A DNA stretch of 64,000 nucleotides from CBDCFV01 sp965203835 (GTDB lineage: Bacteria; Chloroflexota; Dehalococcoidia; Lucifugimonadales; UBA3495): the NCBI GenBank assembly GCA_965203835.1, contig OZ241919.1:4278001-4342000 (forward strand), given 5' to 3'. The notes under the pieces were generated by a model. The model saw only the letters and a program-made list of their open reading frames with translations. It had not been told where the DNA came from and did not search any database. A program made the position numbers and the translations under genes. Shown here piece after piece: positions 35,133 through 43,440 of the stretch; within the stretch, counting starts at the first letter, position 1, and every line of letters starts with the position of its first letter.

Positions 35133-36095
35133 TCAGCGGGTGCGGGGGTTGAATGCATCGTTGACGGCGTCGCCGAGGATGTTGAAGCACAGCATCAGGA
35201 CGGCCAGGGTGCATACGGGGGCCAGCAGCAGGTGAGGGTTGGTGCGCAGGACCGATATGTTGCCGTTTTCGAAGATCATCAGGCCAAGGCTCGGTGTTGG
35301 CGGTTGGATGCCGATGCCGAGGAAGCTCAGGAATATCTCCGATCCCGCCACCGTTCCCAAGCCCGCTGACACCACCACGATGACCGGCCCCATGACGTTG
35401 GGAAGGACGTGGCGCAGCAAAATCCTCGGTGTCGATCCCCCGACTGACCGGGCCGCCTCCACGTACTGGTTCTCCCTTGCCTGCAACACTTGGCCGCGCA
35501 CCAACCGCGCCATGCCGAACCAGGAGAAGATGGCCAACGCCAGCGCCAGGACGGTGTAGTCGACGATCCCCAGACGCACGATGTCCACTCCCCAACTGTC
35601 CTCCAGGCCGCGCACCCACTGGGTCACCGGCGGCTTGACGCTGGCGATGATAATCAGCACCAGGAATATCTCCGGGAAAGCTGACGTAACCTCGCCGAAC
35701 CGCATTATGGCCGCATCGATCCACCGTCCGAAGTAACCGGCCATCAGCCCCATGGTAAGTCCAATCACCAGGCTGCCGGTCACCAATGTGGTGACGGTGA
35801 TGATGACGGTGGTGCGCAGACCGTAGATGACCCGGGTAAAGACGTCCCGCCCCAACCGGTCGGTGCCGAAGGGGTGGCTGATACTGGGGCCCTGCTTGGA
35901 GCGGCTTAGGTCCTGGTCGTCGTACCCATAAGGTGTTACCCACGTGGAGAAAATGCCCGCCAGGTACATCACAAGGATGGTCACCAAACAAGCCACGCCA
36001 ACCTTTTTGCCCATTAGGCGACGCAGCGAGATAGACCAATAGCCGCGGCTTCGCTGGTACTGGATTACCGGTTGTTCTTGGGCTTCAGTTTGCAT
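35133..36095 (-). CDS. ABC transporter permease, DppC/OppC type
   Basis: A 320-residue inner-membrane permease of the peptide/nickel class. The N-terminal region has a first membrane helix (VACLVTILVMYLAGIF) and a periplasmic stretch with HPFGTDRLGRDVFTR, the class signature. Five further helices follow, with the ATPase-contacting EAA loop ARSVGGSTPRILLRHVLPNV. It overlaps the DppB-like gene by 11 bases. No ATPase or solute-binding protein is adjacent, so the substrate is unknown. Confidence 0.9.
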   Translation of the reverse strand: MQTEAQEQPVIQYQRSRGYWSISLRRLMGKKVGVACLVTILVMYLAGIFSTWVTPYGYDDQDLSRSKQGPSISHPFGTDRLGRDVFTRVIYGLRTTVIITVTTLVTGSLVIGLTMGLMAGYFGRWIDAAIMRFGEVTSAFPEIFLVLIIIASVKPPVTQWVRGLEDSWGVDIVRLGIVDYTVLALALAIFSWFGMARLVRGQVLQARENQYVEAARSVGGSTPRILLRHVLPNVMGPVIVVVSAGLGTVAGSEIFLSFLGIGIQPPTPSLGLMIFENGNISVLRTNPHLLLAPVCTLAVLMLCFNILGDAVNDAFNPRTR

Positions 36096-37032
36096 CCTGC
36101 CCCCTGCCCAAGCGGATGCGCGGGTCCAAAATCGGATAGATTAAGTCTACGATCAGGTTCGCCATTACAAACAGCACTGTGCCGATGATTATGACTGCGT
36201 TGATGATGGGGTAATCGCGGGCGAATATGGACTCGATGAAGAGGTTGCCCACTCCGGGAATACCGAAGAACCGCTCTACTATGAAGGAGGTGAAGGCAAG
36301 TCCGGCCAGTGAGAATCCCAGCGAGGTCACCACGGGTATCAGCGAGTTGCGGAGGATGTGACGGCGGCGCACCGTGTTTTCGTGCAGTCCCTTGGCCCGG
36401 GCGGTGCGCACGTAGTCCTGGGATATTACGTCCAGTGTGCTGGAGCGGGTCAACCGGGCCATGATGGCGACCCCGGGGATGCCCATAGCCAACGCCGGGA
36501 GAATAACACGTGTGTCCAGCAACCCGCCCCAGCCGTGGGTGGGCAACAGGTCCAGTTTCAGCGCAAATATCAGCAGCAGCGCGGGGGCGGTGAGGAACAC
36601 CGGGATTGACTGGGCCGCCAGGGTGGCCAGCACCGACAGGGTGTCCCAAGCCGTGCCCTGCCGGAGCGCGGCGAACAGCCCGATGGGTATGCCCAAGCCC
36701 ACTGAGATCACCAGTGCCGCGATGTTCAATTGGGCCGACACCCACATTTTCTTCTTCAGCAGGTCGGCAACGCTGCGTCCCCGGTACTTGAAGCTCTCGC
36801 CGAATTCCCCCCTTACCACGTTCTTAACGTAGCGGCCATACTGGACCATTATGTTGTCGTTCAGGCCCCGTTGCTCGCGGATGCGTTCCACGGCCTCGGG
36901 GTTGGCGTGCTGGCCCAGCAGCAACTCGACCGGGTCTCCAGGGCCGTAACGGCCCAGAATGAAGGTGATGAAAGATACTATGACCAGGATGAAGGGCAGC
37001 CACAGAAGGCGGCGTACTATGTAGGCGCTCAC
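36085..37032 (-). CDS. ABC transporter permease, DppB/OppB type
   Basis: A 315-residue permease with six membrane helices. It has the class N-terminus YIVRRLLWLPFILVIVSFITF, a periplasmic domain (about 30-95), and the EAA loop ARAKGLHENTVRRRHILRNS. GDPVELLLGQ at about residue 32 is typical of DppB. Gene order dppB then dppC is standard, but the solute-binding protein that usually precedes them is absent, and tRNA genes follow in the opposite direction. Confidence 0.9.
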   Translation of the reverse strand: MSAYIVRRLLWLPFILVIVSFITFILGRYGPGDPVELLLGQHANPEAVERIREQRGLNDNIMVQYGRYVKNVVRGEFGESFKYRGRSVADLLKKKMWVSAQLNIAALVISVGLGIPIGLFAALRQGTAWDTLSVLATLAAQSIPVFLTAPALLLIFALKLDLLPTHGWGGLLDTRVILPALAMGIPGVAIMARLTRSSTLDVISQDYVRTARAKGLHENTVRRRHILRNSLIPVVTSLGFSLAGLAFTSFIVERFFGIPGVGNLFIESIFARDYPIINAVIIIGTVLFVMANLIVDLIYPILDPRIRLGRGQDAN

Positions 37033-37082
37033 GTAACTCCTCTTCTTCAGTGCTTGGTATAGCCAACAGTCCTTATTTTACC

Positions 37083-37111
37083 TTGTAAGGCGCAACGGTT
37101 TTTGCTACGAT
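37083..37111 (+). promoter_or_regulatory. Candidate promoter for the tRNA pair
   Basis: TTGTAA (37083-37088), a 17-base spacer and TACGAT (37106-37111) with an extended TGC directly before the -10 element. It lies about 85 bases before tRNA-His. Confidence 0.45.
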
Positions 37112-37196
37112 TGTTTAGTCCAAGGTAACGACCCAAGCGTATCGTTGGGCCTTGGGCAGGGACGCAAGGGTTTCCAGGATTCTCAGTCCCTTATAT

Positions 37197-37274
37197 GGCG
37201 AGCGTAGCCAAGTGGTCCAAGGCGCCTGTCTGTGGCACAGGAGATCACGGGTTCGAATCCCGTCGCTCGCCCCA
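37197..37274 (+). tRNA. tRNA-His (GTG)
   Basis: A full cloverleaf. The acceptor GCGAGCG pairs with CGCTCGC, the anticodon loop is CTGTGGC with anticodon GTG, and the T arm is ACGGG-TTCGAAT-CCCGT. The extra G at 37197 fits the G-1 that marks tRNA-His, opposite discriminator C73, and CCA is encoded. Confidence 0.95.
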
Positions 37275-37295
37275 CTCGTAACCACTCCGCTACTC

Positions 37296-37371
37296 GCGCC
37301 TGTAGCTCAACGGATAGAGTACTGGGCTTCGGACCCAGGGGTTGTGGGTTCGAATCCCGCCAGGCGCGCCA
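37296..37371 (+). tRNA. tRNA-Arg (TCG)
   Basis: A full cloverleaf. The acceptor GCGCCTG pairs with CAGGCGC, the anticodon stem CTGGG/CCCAG encloses CTTCGGA with anticodon TCG, and the T loop is TTCGAAT. Discriminator G and CCA are encoded. It follows tRNA-His by 21 bases, so the two are probably one transcript. Confidence 0.95.
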
Positions 37372-37377
37372 ACCGTT

Positions 37378-37722
37378 TTACCCGTCTTCCGGCCAACCGG
37401 ATATGGCGCATCCCGCCGTGGGCTTTTCCGGGAAGCTGCGGCACCTTTGCGGGCGTTGCTGATAGATGCGGCAAGCCCAAGTGTCTTCGTCCAGCATGGG
37501 GCAACGCTCGCCCGGATGGTCGGAGAACTTCACCCATCCACCGCCTCCGGGGGCCTCGCTGACTTTTGCATCTATCCCCAGCGCCGAGGCCCGTTGCCGG
37601 AAGTCCGCCGACTCCTGTTCAGTCAGCCGGAGTATCAACGGGCCGCGACAGCACATTGCGTGGCACTCGTTCATGCAAATGCGGCTGGCGGCTTCGGGCG
37701 TAAGATGAGAGTCCCCGGTCAA
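37378..37722 (-). CDS. YkgJ-family cysteine cluster protein
   Basis: A 114-residue protein with a cysteine pattern typical of YkgJ-like putative zinc- or iron-binding proteins: C16, C20, C24 and C25 (CMNECHAMCC), then CPML and CRIYQQRPQRCRSFP, the family signature. Biochemical function is unknown. Translation starts at TTG 37722, with GGGGAG about eight bases upstream inside the end of the preceding gene. It lies three bases behind the HpaB-like gene, so it is translationally coupled. Confidence 0.85.
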   Translation of the reverse strand: MTGDSHLTPEAASRICMNECHAMCCRGPLILRLTEQESADFRQRASALGIDAKVSEAPGGGGWVKFSDHPGERCPMLDEDTWACRIYQQRPQRCRSFPEKPTAGCAISGWPEDG

Positions 37723-37725
37723 GGC

Positions 37726-39210
37726 TTAGCTCTCCCCATCAGTGGAAGCGTTTTCCATCCTCGCCAAGTGATGCCTGAAGGACCGCAGCGACTCTTTGGC
37801 GCGCGAGTAATCGTAGGTGTCGAAACGGCGTTGGCGCAGCCTTACCACGTCCCCGTTGAAGAACCGCTCGTACAGAGTCTGCCGTGAGCCGAACTCGGTG
37901 CCCACCAGGTCCCATGCCAACCGAAACAGACCGATTCGCTGAGATGCGTCCATGGTCGCGGCTTGGTAGTACTTTCCAATTTCATCGGATATTGGCCCTT
38001 GTAGGTCTTTCTCCGACGGCGTCAGCATCAGTCCGCTGGCCGAGAGTTGCTCCAGTATCCAGACGACGCGGGAGTAGGCGTCGGGGTACCAGTTCCGCAT
38101 GGCGATCCACGGCTCCGCCGCCGGCCAGATGCCCTCGCCGTCGTTGGGAGCCGCGTCGGCTTCGGCGGCGCGCATGTAGGCCCGCACAGTTTCCAAAATG
38201 TCGATGATCTCGGACACCTTTTCCTGGACGTGGCTGTAAATACCGATTCCGATGCCCTCGACTATCCCGTGAGTGATGCCCAGAATGAACTCCAGCTTGG
38301 CGATGTTCTTCACGGCCACCTGTTGCATGTATTGCCGCCACATCTCCACGTGGGTCAAGGCATAGTTGGCCAACGGCACGTCTTCGAAGGCGAACACCCG
38401 GTTCCAAGGGATGAGCACATCGTCGAATACCGCCAGGGAGTCCATCTCGTCGTACTGGCCCGACAGCGGGTAATCGAACAGGGAAGCGCCCAGGTCGTGA
38501 GACTGGCGGCAAATGAACTTCAGGCCCGGGGTGTTGACCGGGATCGAGAAACCGATGCAATACTTCTTGTCCTCCTCGGCATCCGGCCGGAGAGGCCTGT
38601 AGACCGGAGCGAACAACTCGTCGGCGAAAGGCGCCAGGGTAGCCAGCAGCTTGGCGCCGCGGACAATTACTCCTTCACCCGTGGTATCTACTATTCCACA
38701 GGCAACGTAGGGGTCGGGAAGGTCGCTTATGGGAACGGCACGGTTTACCTGAGGATGGCCGAAGGTGTGAGTAAGGCACAGGTCGTTCTCGCGGGCGTGT
38801 TCGTGGTAGGCGATCAGGTTGTTGGAGAAGCGCTTGTCGTTCTGCCCGTAAACGTGGGCCATCTGCCTCATCGACGTAAGCTGGATGTTTACATAATCAG
38901 GAGTCCGGCCCAACATTCCGAAGCACGAGTTGGCGACGATTTCCAAAGCGCTCCTGCGCCGCAGCAGGTCTTCCTGGGAATTCGGGATGATGTAGGAAAG
39001 AGGGACCGGCTCGCCCGATTTGGGAGAAGCGAAGGTCATCCTGCTTTGCAGGTCATCGGAAACTTGAAGATCGTAGATGCCGGCTAAGGTATGGGCCATA
39101 CGGGAGAGTTTGGGGTGAGTAGTGACGTCGGCGACGCGTTCACCGTCCAGCCACACTTCCCGACCATCGCGCAGACCTTTGAGGAATTGTTTCCCGTTGC
39201 GTACTGCCAT
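37726..39210 (-). CDS. 4-hydroxyphenylacetate 3-monooxygenase (HpaB) family protein
   Basis: A 494-residue flavin-dependent monooxygenase of the HpaB fold, related to acyl-CoA dehydrogenases. DDVLIPWNRVFAFEDV is the conserved FAD-contacting segment, and GREVWLDGERVADVTTHP the typical N-terminus. HpaB needs reduced FAD from a partner (HpaC), which is not adjacent. Aromatic hydroxylation is the known role; 4-hydroxybutyryl-CoA dehydratase shares the fold but has extra iron-sulfur cysteines that I do not see. Clustered with YkgJ and an LLM gene. Confidence 0.87.
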   Translation of the reverse strand: MAVRNGKQFLKGLRDGREVWLDGERVADVTTHPKLSRMAHTLAGIYDLQVSDDLQSRMTFASPKSGEPVPLSYIIPNSQEDLLRRRSALEIVANSCFGMLGRTPDYVNIQLTSMRQMAHVYGQNDKRFSNNLIAYHEHARENDLCLTHTFGHPQVNRAVPISDLPDPYVACGIVDTTGEGVIVRGAKLLATLAPFADELFAPVYRPLRPDAEEDKKYCIGFSIPVNTPGLKFICRQSHDLGASLFDYPLSGQYDEMDSLAVFDDVLIPWNRVFAFEDVPLANYALTHVEMWRQYMQQVAVKNIAKLEFILGITHGIVEGIGIGIYSHVQEKVSEIIDILETVRAYMRAAEADAAPNDGEGIWPAAEPWIAMRNWYPDAYSRVVWILEQLSASGLMLTPSEKDLQGPISDEIGKYYQAATMDASQRIGLFRLAWDLVGTEFGSRQTLYERFFNGDVVRLRQRRFDTYDYSRAKESLRSFRHHLARMENASTDGES

Positions 39211-39310
39211 GCGCCACCCTTGTGACCGAGTAAACCCGGAGTATGTCAGACGGTGGTCATGCTATCACGGGCAAAAAACGCCTTCAACAAACATCGCCCA
39301 AGACAGCACT

Positions 39311-40372
39311 CTAACCCGCCGAGGCCTCGACCAAGCTTGGCTGGCAGGCCCGCATCACGTCCAGAACGGACTGGACTCCGGGGCGGGCCGATACGACCCG
39401 GACAATGGCGACGTCCAGACCTTTGGAGAGGCGCTTGAAGGCGGCGGCGGCTCCGCCGGGAGCGCCAAAATAGCCTACGTTCAACAGCAGGTCATCGGAG
39501 AAGGCGTCTGCCACGTCCCCCGGCGACGCGCCGTCCAGACGCATCTGGTCCAAGCGTACCAATTCGTCAGCGAAGCCCATGCGCTCGAAATGGCCGCGGT
39601 AGCCAAGACGGCGTTCTCTCAGCGTTGCGACCTGTTGGCCCAAGGCGTAACCCATCGTTGACCGGGCATAGGCTTGGCGTGCGGTAGCTACATCGTCGTC
39701 AACGCAGATGCGGATGTATTCCACCATCTTCACGTCAGCCGGGTCTCTACCTGCCTTGGCCGCCCCTTCCGCCACACGCTCCCGGCTCCAGGCTATCTGT
39801 TCGGCATTGCACCAGTTCAAGCAAGCGCCGTCGGCAAGCTCTCCGGCCAACTTGAGCATTTCCGGGCCGAGAGCGCCCAAGTACACCGGCGTGTTGGGAG
39901 GCGGATCGATGTCGAGCTTGGTGCCGCGCAACCTGACCACCTCGCCCTGGTAGTCGACCGTGCCGCCGGACACCAGGGTGCGGACGGTGGCAACGTAGTC
40001 GCGCATCATGGCCAAGGCCGACGTTGGGGGCATACCCATGGCTTGGCGGGACCTGGGGCGGTACACGCCGCCGGAACCGATGCCCATGAAAAAGCGGCCA
40101 CCGGTGCGCTGGCTCAGGGTGCCGCCGCTCATGGCGAAGCCAAGGGGGCTGCGCAGGGTCACCGGAGACACCGCGATTCCCGTCTCCAGCCCCTCGGGCA
40201 CCACCGCCTTGCTGGCTTCCCATCGTTGGGCACACAACTGGAACGAGTCCTGTCCAGTATTTTCGGGAGTCCAGATGCTGGTGTAACCCAAGCGGGCCGC
40301 TTCTCTCGCCAACTCTTCCTGGTCTTCTCCAGTCAGGCCAAGGGTTGCGTCAAGTCCAACGCCGATTTCCAT
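39311..40372 (-). CDS. LLM-class F420-dependent oxidoreductase
   Basis: A 353-residue luciferase-like protein, the third in the window. Family segments include GYTSIWTPENTGQDSF, a GGTLSQRTGGRFFMGIGSGG (the GR-x3-GIG-x-G loop) and PVYLGALGPEMLKLAGELADG. It is transcribed from 101 bases upstream of the HpaB-like gene on the same strand. Substrate unknown. The pairing with an HpaB-like monooxygenase suggests oxidative attack on aromatic or organosulfur compounds. Confidence 0.85.
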   Translation of the reverse strand: MEIGVGLDATLGLTGEDQEELAREAARLGYTSIWTPENTGQDSFQLCAQRWEASKAVVPEGLETGIAVSPVTLRSPLGFAMSGGTLSQRTGGRFFMGIGSGGVYRPRSRQAMGMPPTSALAMMRDYVATVRTLVSGGTVDYQGEVVRLRGTKLDIDPPPNTPVYLGALGPEMLKLAGELADGACLNWCNAEQIAWSRERVAEGAAKAGRDPADVKMVEYIRICVDDDVATARQAYARSTMGYALGQQVATLRERRLGYRGHFERMGFADELVRLDQMRLDGASPGDVADAFSDDLLLNVGYFGAPGGAAAAFKRLSKGLDVAIVRVVSARPGVQSVLDVMRACQPSLVEASAG

Positions 40373-40418
40373 TGTTCACGCTCCGGTCAATGCAGTTTGT
40401 CCATCAATTCTTGGGTGC

Positions 40419-41207
40419 TTATCCGATCAGCCCTGCCGCCAGCACTGCTCCCCATACTATCAGCAGGATGCCCGCGACCATACCAATGTACTGTCCCGCG
40501 GGAGCCGCCTTTTCCAAGAGAACGAATGCTGCCAGCGCCGCTATCCACAGGAGGTTCATAATCCCCAGTACAAACAGCAGGCCCATGAGTATCCAACAAC
40601 AGCCCAAGCAGAAAGCGCCGTGGTGCAAGCCCATGCTGAACGCGCCCCAAGCGCCTTCGCGCCAATCGTGGATCAGGAAGGACATTGGCGAGCGACAGTG
40701 TTTGAGGCATACGTACTTGAGAGGGCTTAACTGGAACAGACCGGCAGCAATCAGCAGGCCACCGCCCAGGTAGGCGCTGGCGCTCTCGCCCATCATGGAA
40801 GACAACAGATCATTGACGTGGAGGGCCCAGTTGGCTGCGGTAGCGGCGACGGCAAACCCGCTCCAGACCACCACGTACCCGGAGAGAAATACGGCGGTGC
40901 GAACGTAGGGAAGTTGCTGTTCGCGGAGTCGACGGGAGTTGGCGGCGAACAGGAGCACCATGGGGGCCGCGGTAGGGACCATCATGCCGACCATCATCAC
41001 GGCCCACATCAGGAACATGAACCCGAAGTCGGCGGCGGTCCAGGACCGCATCTGGGCCATCATCATGCCCGGGTCCATGCCGCCCATGTCCCGCGCCACG
41101 TAGACCAGGTAGGCCCAAGCCAGAACCGTCAGGCCAACTACGCCAGCCAGGACCACCAAGCGGTCCCGTTTTAACAGCGACTTTATGGTCGAGTCGGGCG
41201 GCGTCAC
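40419..41207 (-). CDS. DUF2182 membrane protein
   Basis: A 262-residue integral membrane protein with about six helices. PGMMMAQMRSWTAADFGFMF, MWAVMMVGMMVPTAAPMVLL and HHGAFCLGCCWILM are hallmarks of DUF2182, noted for Met and Cys residues suited to metal binding. Families of this kind are often annotated as predicted metal-binding or copper-associated; the role is unproven. It sits 46 bases behind the LLM gene's upstream end, transcribed in the same direction. Confidence 0.85.
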   Translation of the reverse strand: MTPPDSTIKSLLKRDRLVVLAGVVGLTVLAWAYLVYVARDMGGMDPGMMMAQMRSWTAADFGFMFLMWAVMMVGMMVPTAAPMVLLFAANSRRLREQQLPYVRTAVFLSGYVVVWSGFAVAATAANWALHVNDLLSSMMGESASAYLGGGLLIAAGLFQLSPLKYVCLKHCRSPMSFLIHDWREGAWGAFSMGLHHGAFCLGCCWILMGLLFVLGIMNLLWIAALAAFVLLEKAAPAGQYIGMVAGILLIVWGAVLAAGLIG

Positions 41208-41256
41208 AAGTAATCTTTTCTACGGCCTGGGCTACTGGCAACCGGAGAGCAGCGGA

Positions 41257-41709
41257 CTACATGGTCACGGCCAGCCCGATGATTCCACCGACAATAGTCA
41301 GCCACCCTCCTACCACAAGCACGTAAAGGGTGTCGAACCTGCGGTTCATCTGGTCGAGTCTTCCACCCACTTCACCGCGCAGGTCGCGCATTTCACTGCG
41401 CAAGTTGGCCATTTCACTGCGCAGGTTACCTATCTCGCCACGTGTTTCGATGCGCAGGTCGTTGATTTCTCCGCGGAGGCTGTTTATTTCACCCCGCACC
41501 TCATCGCGGAAAGCTTTTATCTCTCCCCGAATTTCGTCGCGGAGGTTGCTTATCTCCCCGCGCATCTCTACACGCAAGTCGTTGATTTCCTTGCGCAGAC
41601 TGCTCATGTCACTACGCAAGGAATCCATTGAGGCGTTCAGGTCGCTCAGCCGGCCATCGACCTGCTCGTAAGCCCCTTCCAGTCTGCTGACTCTTTCTTC
41701 CAATGCCAT
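41257..41709 (-). CDS. Tail-anchored coiled-coil protein with 11- and 7-residue repeats
   Basis: A 150-residue protein that is almost entirely one coiled coil. Repeats of the form LRxEhRGEIxx occur at 11-residue spacing (residues about 45-95), mixed with seven-residue units LRSEMxx. A single C-terminal membrane helix follows (LTIVGGIIGLAVTM). The repeat mix predicts a right- or straight-handed coil for part of the rod. Such tail-anchored rods are usually structural. It is upstream of the DUF2182 gene on the same strand. Confidence 0.7.
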   Translation of the reverse strand: MALEERVSRLEGAYEQVDGRLSDLNASMDSLRSDMSSLRKEINDLRVEMRGEISNLRDEIRGEIKAFRDEVRGEINSLRGEINDLRIETRGEIGNLRSEMANLRSEMRDLRGEVGGRLDQMNRRFDTLYVLVVGGWLTIVGGIIGLAVTM

Positions 41710-41819
41710 AAACTCTCCTAGTGGGGACTATGATACCATGCTGCCCTTGTTATGAAACGACAATTGAGCAGCGATTGCGCTTTCAGATACAGGCCCCGTG
41801 TGCAACCCCAGTTGTGTGA

Positions 41820-41845
41820 TGCTATAATCTCCGCCAGGAGGTGGC
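41820..41845 (+). promoter_or_regulatory. Extended -10 promoter and strong ribosome binding site
   Basis: TGCTATAAT (-10 at 41823-41828) is an extended -10 element with no clear -35. It is followed closely by AGGAGGTGG (41837-41845), which decides the TTG start at 41849. The leader would be only about 14 bases. Confidence 0.5.
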
Positions 41846-41848
41846 AAA

Positions 41849-42724
41849 TTGGAATGGATTGATTTTGAAGCACCGAATACCTTGAGCGAGGCTGTGTCGA
41901 TATTGGCCTCCAAAGGCGACAGAGCCCGCGTTATCGCCGGCGGCACCGACCTGTTGGTGCAATTGCGCGGCGGCCGAAGAAGTGTTGACGTCGTAGTAGA
42001 CATCAAAGGGATTCCCGAGCTTAACGAGCTATCTTACGATTCGCAAAACGGCTTGACCCTGGGCGCCGCCGTACCCTGTTACAGAATCTACCAAGACGAA
42101 GAGATTGCGGCAGCGTATCCGGGTCTGATGGATGCCGCCACGTTGATAGGCGGTATACAGATACAGGGACGCGCCAGCATTGGCGGCAACCTGTGCAACT
42201 CCGCCCCCAGCGGCGACTCGATACCTCCGGTAATAGTCCTGGGCGGCATGTGCAACATCGCCGGGCCCAACGGCACCCGACAGGTCTCCAGTGAAGATTT
42301 CTGCACCGGACCCGGACGCAACGTGCTGCAGGACAACGAGCTACTGGTATCCATAAGCATCCCGGCGCCCCAAGCGCATTCCGGCGCGAATTACCTGCGG
42401 TTCATCCCCCGCAACGAAATGGACATCGCCGTTGCCGGCGTCGGCAGCTCCGTAGTGCTGGACGCTTCAGGCCAGAACTTTGTCTCAGCGCGTATTGCCT
42501 TAGCGTCGGTCGCGCCAATTCCAGTGTTGTGCACGGATGCCGCAAACAGCTTGGCTGGCAAGCCGGTGTCCGACGAGGCGATTCAGGAAGCCTCGGACAA
42601 GGCCATCGAAGCCAGCTCGCCCATCAGCGACATGCGCGGAACAATCAGGCAGCGGCGGCACTTGGTAGGAGTATTGACCCGCCGCACCTTAAATAACGCA
42701 GTACAGAGAGCCAGAGGGGGTTAA
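41849..42724 (+). CDS. FAD-binding medium subunit of a molybdenum hydroxylase (CoxM-like)
   Basis: A 291-residue FAD-binding subunit of the xanthine dehydrogenase/CO dehydrogenase family. The FAD-contacting VIAGGTDLLVQLR is near residue 31 and the second loop SIGGNLCNSAPSGDSIP near residue 110, both family hallmarks. It starts at TTG 41849. The iron-sulfur subunit follows after three bases. The large molybdopterin subunit (CoxL), normally in the same operon, is not found in this window. Confidence 0.92.
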   Translation: MEWIDFEAPNTLSEAVSILASKGDRARVIAGGTDLLVQLRGGRRSVDVVVDIKGIPELNELSYDSQNGLTLGAAVPCYRIYQDEEIAAAYPGLMDAATLIGGIQIQGRASIGGNLCNSAPSGDSIPPVIVLGGMCNIAGPNGTRQVSSEDFCTGPGRNVLQDNELLVSISIPAPQAHSGANYLRFIPRNEMDIAVAGVGSSVVLDASGQNFVSARIALASVAPIPVLCTDAANSLAGKPVSDEAIQEASDKAIEASSPISDMRGTIRQRRHLVGVLTRRTLNNAVQRARGG

Positions 42725-42727
42725 AGA

Positions 42728-43201
42728 ATGCCCGGAGTAGTCCACGTACACACGACCATCAACGGGGAAGAGAAGGACTTCCTTTGTGAACCCCGGCAGA
42801 GTCTGCTGGAGGTCCTCAGGGACGTTCTGCTCATGACAGGCACCAAGGAAGGGTGCAACGACGGCAACTGCGGCGCGTGCACAGTAATTTTCGACGGCAG
42901 GATCGTCGACTCGTGCTTGGTGCTCGGAGTAGAAGCCCAAGGGAAGGAAATTACGACTATCGAAGGGCTGGCTACCGCCGAAGGCCTGCACCCCCTGCAG
43001 CAAGCGTTTTTGGAAAACGCCGCGCTCCAATGCGGCATCTGCACACCTGGGTTCATTGTGGCCTCCAAGGGCCTGTTGGACCAGGAGCCGGATGTGGACG
43101 AAGCGCGGGTCCGGCACTGGCTGGCGGGTAACCTGTGCCGCTGCACCGGGTACGACAAGATCGTGCGTGCGGTATTGGACGCCAGCGAACGCATGAAGTA
43201 A
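42728..43201 (+). CDS. [2Fe-2S] small subunit of a molybdenum hydroxylase (CoxS-like)
   Basis: A 157-residue protein with two [2Fe-2S] domains. The N-terminal plant-ferredoxin-like cluster has CNDGNCGAC and a distal DSC; the C-terminal helical one has CGICTPGF and NLCRCTGY. It passes electrons from the molybdenum site to FAD in the CoxM-like subunit. The ATG lies three bases after that gene. Confidence 0.93.
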   Translation: MPGVVHVHTTINGEEKDFLCEPRQSLLEVLRDVLLMTGTKEGCNDGNCGACTVIFDGRIVDSCLVLGVEAQGKEITTIEGLATAEGLHPLQQAFLENAALQCGICTPGFIVASKGLLDQEPDVDEARVRHWLAGNLCRCTGYDKIVRAVLDASERMK

Positions 43202-43207
43202 GGACGA

Positions 43208-43230
43208 GAGCCGAAGCGGCTCCGGTTTCT
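43208..43230 (+). terminator. Possible terminator after the hydroxylase pair
   Basis: GAGCCG (43208-43213) pairs with CGGCTC (43217-43222) around AAG, followed by a weak T-rich run. It separates the hydroxylase pair from the MoaD-like gene; the rest of the 239-base gap shows no gene. Confidence 0.4.
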
Positions 43231-43440
43231 GACAAGGGTCAAAGTTGATGGCCCCCGATTCAGGATATGGCTAAGCCGTTCCTTGGTTGGGGGCATATCA
43301 TAAGGGTCGAGTATCGGGTGTATTTGACCGTTTAGCGTTGGAATCGGTTGCCCGGAGCTGTGTGCAGTGAACTCAATATTTCCGTGTCGGATTGCTTGGC
43401 ATTGTTACGAGGTAGTCCTCGCGGACAAAGGAAACAAGGC

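Noticed and set aside
35128..36039. A long minus-strand frame overlapping the DppC-like gene
   Set aside because: It is shifted relative to the membrane protein frame and rich in Gly, Arg and His with no hydrophobic segments.
38047..39087. A 346-codon plus-strand open frame across the HpaB-like gene
   Set aside because: It is an antisense shadow; the opposite strand carries a full-length family member with conserved motifs.
41330..41671. Possible CRISPR-like or tandem DNA repeats
   Set aside because: The periodicity comes from 11- and 7-residue protein repeats in a coiled coil. The units are adjacent without unique spacers.
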